Below, piece after piece: positions 57,660 to 64,000 of a stretch of DNA of 64,000 nt (position 1 is the stretch's first letter; each line of letters opens with the position of its first letter). Source of the DNA: Neodontobutis hainanensis (taxonomy: Eukaryota; Chordata; Actinopteri; Gobiiformes; Odontobutidae); NCBI GenBank assembly GCA_024349245.1, contig JALDNG010000106.1, positions 148,501 through 212,500 of the forward strand, written 5' to 3'. The notes beneath the pieces are model-generated. The model was not told the origin of the DNA. It was given only the letters and a program-made list of their open reading frames with translations, and made no database searches. Both the position numbers and the translations under genes were made by a program.

Positions 57660-59596
57660 CAGCACACACAGTCTTTAGGCACAAACTGAGAGTGTTTCCT
57701 GAAATTTCCTGTAGTTGTTATCTTTAAGTGGCATCCTGGGGCTTGTGGGTGGAAGGATGCGTGAATTGTGGAGCAGATTTAGAGCATCCCCAAAGACTGC
57801 TGTGCACACATACATACACACCTACACACACACAGTCTCATGCTAATCGTATGATGCTCACACGCTGATACACAGCCTTGGCTGCAGGTCAGACATTTTA
57901 CTCACTGTTTAATAATTAAGACATACTCATGAGAGGTCTTGCTTTCATGTTTACTAAGACATTTCCAGAGGACGTGTACTTTTGAACATGTTGCAATATT
58001 ATTTTGCACATTTGCCTTCAGTTTGAAGACAGGCAGGAAACATGGCGTCTGGAGAAGAGTAGCGTGCCACAGGGCTGAAATCAAACCAGGAACACTGTGG
58101 TTGCATCAGCATGCATCATTAGGTGCTAAGAACACAGCAGCCTTTTGTAATGTGTTATACAAAGTTGGACTTGAGTATCATTTCTAGGACAGGAAAAGTA
58201 GACGAGGCATCTGGACGGCCTCACTTCGTCTCTCCTCACCGAGCTTCCTACTTCTCACTCACTGTTCCTTATATAGCTCCAACTTTCTAGATTCATCCAT
58301 AAAACCTACTCAGGTTGAACTGAGGGCTAGCACAATAATAGCTTCATGAAAGGGAGCAGTAAATGGAACTGAAAGCACAGAGGCAAAATGTATGCACCTT
58401 TCTCTGCTGAAGTGGAAAACATTGACCTGAGTCTAAATCATTGATGAATCTCAAGGGAAAGAACTCGAGATACTCAAAAATTACAGCTGATTTTCCACAG
58501 CCAGTGAAAAAGTGATGTTTATTCAAACTGTACATTAAATTGTTCTTTTTCAGGCTGAAAGATAAATCACCAAAGTGTACATGTTAACGCCCAAGCTGAT
58601 ATAGTGCAGATTTGTCTTGACTTGATTTATGCCCTGACTTTATCTAACGTGAATATTCCTGTGAGCTATAACTCAATCACCATAGTTTCAAATGACTAAC
58701 GTGGCTAAAAGAAGGTATAGTAGCTAAAACATGAAAAGTGTTACTTAAAAAAATTAAGTAAAAGCTGTCAGTTGAAAGGATGGAGTAAGTATTCAGGTTT
58801 TAGTGCTGAACCTGGTGTAAGGCTGGTTCTGACACAAACCATTCACACTGAGCTGAGAAAGGAGTATAACATCATTCATTACAGACTCCTTAAAACCTTT
58901 CTGAACTGTATCCCTCTCTATACCTCTCTTTCATTTATGCTTGGGTTGAGTGAGGTTTGATCTTTATCATGATGAACACTATAGGTCCATATTAGGTCCA
59001 TATGGTACAGTGCAGTAACTAAACAGCCATTAGTCATACAGCACAATGTCACTAAGTACTATGACTGTCTCCTGACAGGTCAGGCTGTCTCCAGCCTCAG
59101 CACTTCATTTTCCCTCATTAGTCCAGCCCTCTGTAAAGCTGTCCACACGGATTTGACATCAATTCTAATTTGTTGCACTTTGAAGTCTGATTAATTCACA
59201 ATTACGAGGAGAAAAAGAAGGAGAGGAGGGGTTTGAGAGGAGAGTCCGAACGAGTGGGTGTAAATAGAAAGACAGTCAAGTGAACTGTGCAATTGGCTGA
59301 AAACACACCAAAGCTCAGATAGTTCTGGTTTCAAGGGTGTAATTGCCAGGTTTATTTTAGCTTAAAAGGATGAAAGCATGTTTTTAGTTATCTTTTGGCA
59401 TTAAAAAGTGGCTGAGTTACTTTAATTACATTGCACAAACACAAGAATGAAAGTAATTGTCTGATAAAAGCTGCGTTAAACATCAGAAGTGCACCAGAAA
59501 GACAGAGCTTGACAAAAGGGGTTTCTAGGTCTGAATACTGTGCACACAAGAAGATATGGCAGGAATAAAAGATGGACCAGGCCATTGTGCAAGCCA

Positions 59597-59602
59597 TTTA
59601 TT
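59597..59602 (-). terminator. asmt: Candidate asmt polyadenylation signal
   Basis: AATAAA on the minus strand, about 500 bases after the asmt stop codon. Another copy lies at 59351-59356. The choice between them is not decided by sequence. Confidence 0.3.
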
Positions 59603-60102
59603 GAGTCCTATCTATCATTACAGAGAAAAAGGTACAAAGAGATTTTACAGGGCTGTTGCGAACAGTCAGAGGCGGGTAGTTCATACACGGGGATTAAAAC
59701 TGCACAATGTCAAAGATATGCAAGAGGGTTCATCATCTGAATATGTGGTATGATACAGATTGACCTTTAACAATTCAGAGCTGATTATTTAAAAGTGAAC
59801 TGGAAAGATATTGCAGGATTTTATCAAGCATTATTCCTCTAATGAACAGTGAATGATTTCAGATTAATTTTCTACATGTAAAAGGAAAAGTAGACAGACA
59901 CCTAAAGGACTGCCAGAAACATCTTGTTAAGGTGTTTCTGTTGTATTAAGAGTCATGTTGCAGATGAGAAAAGGCACAGAAGTCACATTCTATTACAATT
60001 TGAGGAAATATATGTAGAAGTTTTACAAAATGGAATGAAATTCAACATAAATGTTGTTGACCTTGGTAAACTAGACAAACAGCTGAAGTGTGACCTTATT
60101 TA

Positions 60103-60326
60103 TCAGTCTCCAGTCTCCTTGCGGCCCAGCACCGTGTCATAAGTCTTGCCCGTGAAGCGATGCTGTACAGAGTTGAAGCCGGCAGCGTTCAACAGGGCAG
60201 CGTACTGACCAGCTGTTCTCTCCCGACCCTCCGTCTGCACCAACATATTCAAGGAGTAGAGCTGAGCTGTGAGCGGCCCAGAACCATCTTCATGGAGCAG
60301 GGCTTCCACCAGCAACACAGCGCCTC
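60103..60326 (-). CDS. asmt: asmt last coding exon
   Basis: The acceptor is TCCTGCAG. It encodes GAVLLVEALLHEDGSGPLTA through LYSLNMLVQTEG to the end GRKETGD, with TGA at 60103-60105. It carries the last strands of the Rossmann fold and the C-terminal cap. Confidence 0.93.
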
Positions 60327-63300
60327 CTGCAGGACAAATATAACATGCCGTCTTTAATACCAAAAGGGAACTTATCAGGAAGAAAATGGACCAGTCGGAA
60401 CTAGCTATTAATATGTATATGAGTTCAGTTTGAGCAATGTGCATTTATAAAACACAACTTGCCAAGGATTATAAATTACTTAAATTATCATAGATTCAAC
60501 AGGTTACTAAGCAATACGTTCACATTAAAAAATAGAGTTGTTACAGATATTGTTATTCTACACTTCACACACAACTACGGTAGCCCTATAGGAACATGTT
60601 GTCATCTATGAACAAACAGAGTGGAAATAAGATGCCAGATGATAAATTCACTTTAGAAAATTTTAAGTGGCACTGTGTAACTATAAGGATGTCATTCGCT
60701 TGGATAATCTATCAAAGATTAGAAGAAAAAAAAAAACATGTCTTCTTAAACACTATGGTAATTTTAGCGTATTTTGTACAAATACAACTAAATATATTAT
60801 ATTATATTGGCATATTTCTGCTCCCTCTATTTGAGTGCCGTAAAGCGTATCTTGTCATCTCTTGCAACAAGTCCTTGTCATGGATGGTACACAACACTTG
60901 AAAATAATTTTATTTTTGTATTTACAGCAGGGTTTACACATTAAACTGCTATCCATCTTTTAGGGACAGGAAAGTTACATCGGAGGTTTCTGGCCAGCTG
61001 AGGGTACCGAGTGTCTAAGAATCATCAAAATAATTTTGAGAATATATATTTTTGGGCTAAAAGTTACAAGGTGACTCTTTAAATCTAGAAAGGTTTGAAC
61101 TGATAATGGTATAATGGAAAAAAAGGATTGGCGCAATAAGCATAAGTTTTAACCAACATTTTAAGACAATCTTTTTTTATATTGTCAAATCTTGTTGTTT
61201 GGTATATATTAATATTAATTTTTTTTTTGCTTGGAAATGGTTTATTTCTTTTTTCCCTTTCTTTTTAACCAAAATAAACTACTATTACTAGTGATGAGGT
61301 CCATTTGGTTCGACTACATTCTACAAAATGCACTTTTAATGACTTTTTCAAACTAATATTGGTTGTTTTCACAGTTTGGTAAAAAACTTACTTTCCTCAT
61401 TTATATTCCCTTTTATTGCTATGACACACACAGATGCCCAGGAAATGCATCTTGTGAGTCACTGCATATGTGGGAGTCCCTCTGTCTTTGATCAAAGTCG
61501 GATGAACAGATTTTCAGAGATGAGTTGCATTGTGGGGTACAATCTGCCATTTCATTTCAAGCGGGACAAACCCACATTTTTCTCTTTTTATGCTCATATA
61601 CTGAAGAAAAATATAAACAAGCAACACTTTTGTTTTCGCCCCCATTTTTTATGAGCTGAACTCAAAATCTAAGGCTTTTTCCATGTACACAAAAGGCTTA
61701 TATCTCTCAAATATTGTTAACAAGTCTGTCCAAACCTGTGTTAGTGAGCCCTTCGCCTTTAGATAATCCATCCACCTCACAGTCAAGTCTTAGATCTTTG
61801 ACTTTAGCTCATAAAAAACAGGGGCAAAAACAAAGGTTCTGCGTTTTAATTTTAGTGTAGATCAACACAGACCTGGTTTGCAAGCTTTATAGACTCGAGT
61901 AAGAAGCTCCACGCAGCATTGGTCTGTCCAGTCGTGGAGGATCCTGGCCAGGATGTAGAGGTCAGCTTCTGGCAGGGGGTCTTTGAAGAAATCCCCTGTA
62001 CAGACAAATCACAATTATTACTCACAATTCAAGATTCAAGTGCAAACACATTTTTTTCACAATTATGCTGACAACCATGCCTATTATTCAGACTCCAATT
62101 GTATTAGTGCATTACATACTCAAACCTAATTATTACTTCTGCAATATAATTATGTTTAGTGTATGTGAGCTAAATGTTAGTGTGTTTCCAGATGCTGTCT
62201 ACCATTCAGTATTAATGTATTTATCCTGGTAAAAAACACAGAGCACCTTGTTTCAGAGTGTAATATGGTTGTACCAGCTTAGTCTTATCTGGCGCTGACA
62301 CTGCAGCAGTTTATTATCAGACTATGCCAGAAATGGAAAATAAACATGTTCATATATCCTCACAGAAAAGGAAACAGCCGTAGCAGGTGTTTGAATGCTT
62401 TTCTATTTTTTTAGCCATTGTCACCCATGTTTGATATGTATTTTGTTATGGGCATTTTGTCATTTTAAACTAAACACTGCTAAAAGACAGTAAACAGAAG
62501 AAGCTTAAAGGTGAACAGACATGACATGTGTGAACCATACACTGTCAGTGTATGTCTCTAAGTGTTAGCCTTGCATTTAACTGGCCTTTGCCCAAAGGGT
62601 ACCCCGCCTCTGGCCCAAAGCAGCTGGGATAGGCTCCAGTCCCCCATGACCCCAGATGGGATAAGTGGTGAAGATGAATGAAGTTAAGTAGCAGTTAAAG
62701 ACTAAGCCCATTTAAAAGTATTAAAATTGATCCAGACTGGTCACATTTGTTCCTGTCAGTGATCACAAAGAACTTTGGGACTTAGTTCATGTTGGAATCA
62801 GATTTAGTTGTCAAGCAAAAACAAAAAGAGCACACATCTGACATTACCAAATCTAAAAATGTATCATCACATTGAAGTAAAGGCTAATTTTGGCAAATGT
62901 GAAAAAAACAACAACGACAACATCACCAAATTCTGGAAATCCCACCATCTGTCTTGAAGCTTACTCTATTATAAAAATGTATTTCTAAAATGCAATTTGG
63001 AATGGACCAAGTGCATGCATATACAAATGCATATCAGGTTTGACTAAATAACGTGGTCTGACCTTCCAACAGGTGATGTGAATGCATAGGTGATGCACTA
63101 ATGAGCTTCACTTCCACTAACAACTATGTTTACATTATCAGATGTGAGCAGGAGATGACTGCAGATTATTTTAAACTTCACGTTCACACCGTGATAATGA
63201 ACGCTACCTTCGTGGAACCCTATCCTGCGATGGCTCTCAGTGACAAAGTGTTCCCTTGATGTGTGCACCACCTTGGGGAGGTCAAAGATCGTCACAGTGC

Positions 63301-63348
63301 ATTGTGGGTACGCGGACGTGCAGTGCTTTGCTAATGCTCCACTGCAGC
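60103..63348 (-). CDS. asmt: asmt: acetylserotonin O-methyltransferase, last three coding exons (5' part outside window)
   Basis: This enzyme methylates N-acetylserotonin with S-adenosylmethionine to make melatonin, the last step of the pathway, mainly in pineal and retina. The exons, in transcript order on the minus strand, are 63208-63348, 61873-61995 and 60103-60326. They join in phase through split glycine codons and give about 162 residues, roughly the C-terminal half of a protein of about 345. The SAM-binding glycine motif appears as GCSGALA after an exon boundary, then TIFDLPKVV. The middle exon has GDFFKDPLPEADLYILARIL then HDW, which holds the catalytic His. The last exon has LYSLNMLVQTEGRER, found in ASMT proper; the fused ASMTL protein has a different lead-in to SLNMLVQTEG. 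Teleosts may have more than one asmt copy and I cannot say which this is. The exons before 63348 must lie beyond base 64000. The incompleteness comes from the window edge. Confidence 0.92.
60327..61872 (-). other. asmt: asmt intron (1.5 kb)
   Basis: AT-rich; nothing else supported. It starts with the donor GTCTGT, which departs from consensus after the GT. Confidence 0.6.
61873..61995 (-). CDS. asmt: asmt penultimate coding exon (catalytic His)
   Basis: Acceptor CTGTACAG, donor GTCTGT. It encodes DFFKDPLPEADLYILARILH with the following DWTDQCCVELL and ends CKP. The His of LHDW is the general base in this methyltransferase family. Confidence 0.93.
61996..63207 (-). other. asmt: asmt intron (1.2 kb) with a dispersed repeat
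   Basis: The repeat fragment at 62560-62685 is the only recognisable item. Confidence 0.6.
62560..62685 (+). repeat. Tail of the dispersed teleost repeat, plus orientation
   Basis: It reads GGGTACCCCGCCTCTGGCCC, GCAGCTGGGATAGGCTCCAG, CCCCATGACCCC and GGGATAAGTGGTGAAGATGA, the 3' tail of the family seen in reverse at 22290 and 52345. Confidence 0.7.
63208..63348 (-). CDS. asmt: asmt exon with the SAM-binding motif
   Basis: The acceptor is TCCTCCAG and the donor GTAGCG. It encodes the end of motif I (GCSGALAKH), AYPQCTVTIFDLPKVVHTSR and RRIGFHEG. Both ends are in phase 1. A poly-pyrimidine and CA run lies in the upstream intron. Confidence 0.93.
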
Positions 63349-64000
63349 CTGGAGGAAAAAAAAACACACACACACACAGAATACAGTATAGTTAGTGGAG
63401 AATGAATACAGATCACCTTTATTAACACAAGGCAATACATGACAGACCCAAAACCATCACCCACTATCACCCAAAGCCGCCCCGTTCACATGAGTGGGAT
63501 AAACGCCTTTTTATATCTACCGATTATTTATTTGCGACTTAATTAAACTGAATTTAGAGTAACACCAAGCCACTTTATTCATAAAAATGGCCGCTTGCTG
63601 TCCAGGAATCCTACAAATACACACATTCACAGACACTCACTTGAAGCCATTAGATGTGGCTAAATGTGATTTTCAATGCATTTCATAACCACTGCTTTTA
63701 TGCACAAACACTTGCTGCTCTCTAAAAAACACATGCTGTGCAGCAGAGGTCAGGCACAGGAACAAGCCGACACATGCAGACATACAGCTTATACACAACA
63801 GCAGTTTTGTAGCACTGACTCAATGTGGAATATGAATCCTTTATCTTGATGCTTTGGCAGAATTATTATCACTGTTCATGCTTCATAAACTGTGAATTTT
63901 AAAAAGCTGGGTAGAGGAAGTGGCAGATAATAATAGGAGAGAGAAGCAGACTGTATGAAGGAAATGAACTGGTAGAAAAGCAGTGAGGTGTTATACTGAT
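63349..64000 (-). other. asmt: asmt intron, cut by the window edge
   Basis: I found no upstream asmt exon here. A short CA tract (about 63365-63380) lies beside the exon. The N-terminal dimerisation region of asmt should lie beyond 64000. Confidence 0.5.

Larger units (their letters stand above)
56893..60102. other. 3' flank of asmt; no gene seen
   Basis: Apart from the (CA)n tract at 57621-57658 nothing recognisable is present. A possible asmt polyadenylation signal lies at 59597-59602, so up to 500 bases next to 60102 may be asmt 3' UTR. Confidence 0.5.

Overview
The window is a piece of vertebrate nuclear genome, almost certainly a teleost fish. The evidence is spliced genes with GT-AG introns, very long CA/TG microsatellites, AT-rich intergenic DNA, dispersed repeats of types common in bony fish, and a decayed Ty3/gypsy element. 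Species cannot be named from the sequence alone. Exon structures were built by hand by joining GT-AG sites so that phase and protein family similarity both hold.

Left end (1-6750, minus strand): znf148, a four-finger zinc-finger transcription factor, with six coding exons (2601-5804), a probable non-coding first exon near 6568-6720, and a probable long 3' UTR running towards base 1. Between 8140 and 8900 lies a GC- and CpG-rich, promoter-like block. It carries a 42-codon plus-strand reading frame (8607-8735) for a tiny single-pass membrane protein that I could not assign to a family.

Middle (18218-32095, plus strand): dhrsx, complete in seven exons (327 aa), a short-chain dehydrogenase/reductase with a hydrophobic N-terminal anchor and all the usual motifs. 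Human DHRSX is known to act in dolichol synthesis. From 32133 to about 59600 I find no convincing protein-coding gene. This 27 kb holds microsatellites, old dispersed repeats and one Ty3/gypsy remnant (47331-48400, minus strand) with gag, reverse transcriptase and RNase H pieces joined by deletions and broken by stops and frameshifts.

Right end (60103-63348, minus strand): the last three coding exons of asmt, the melatonin-forming methyltransferase. The 5' exons lie beyond base 64000. dhrsx and asmt point at each other tail to tail, as they do in the human pseudoautosomal region. znf148 is on another human chromosome, so its neighbourhood here is a lineage difference. The three genes are not known to share a pathway: znf148 is a nuclear regulator, dhrsx makes a lipid carrier for glycosylation, and asmt makes melatonin.
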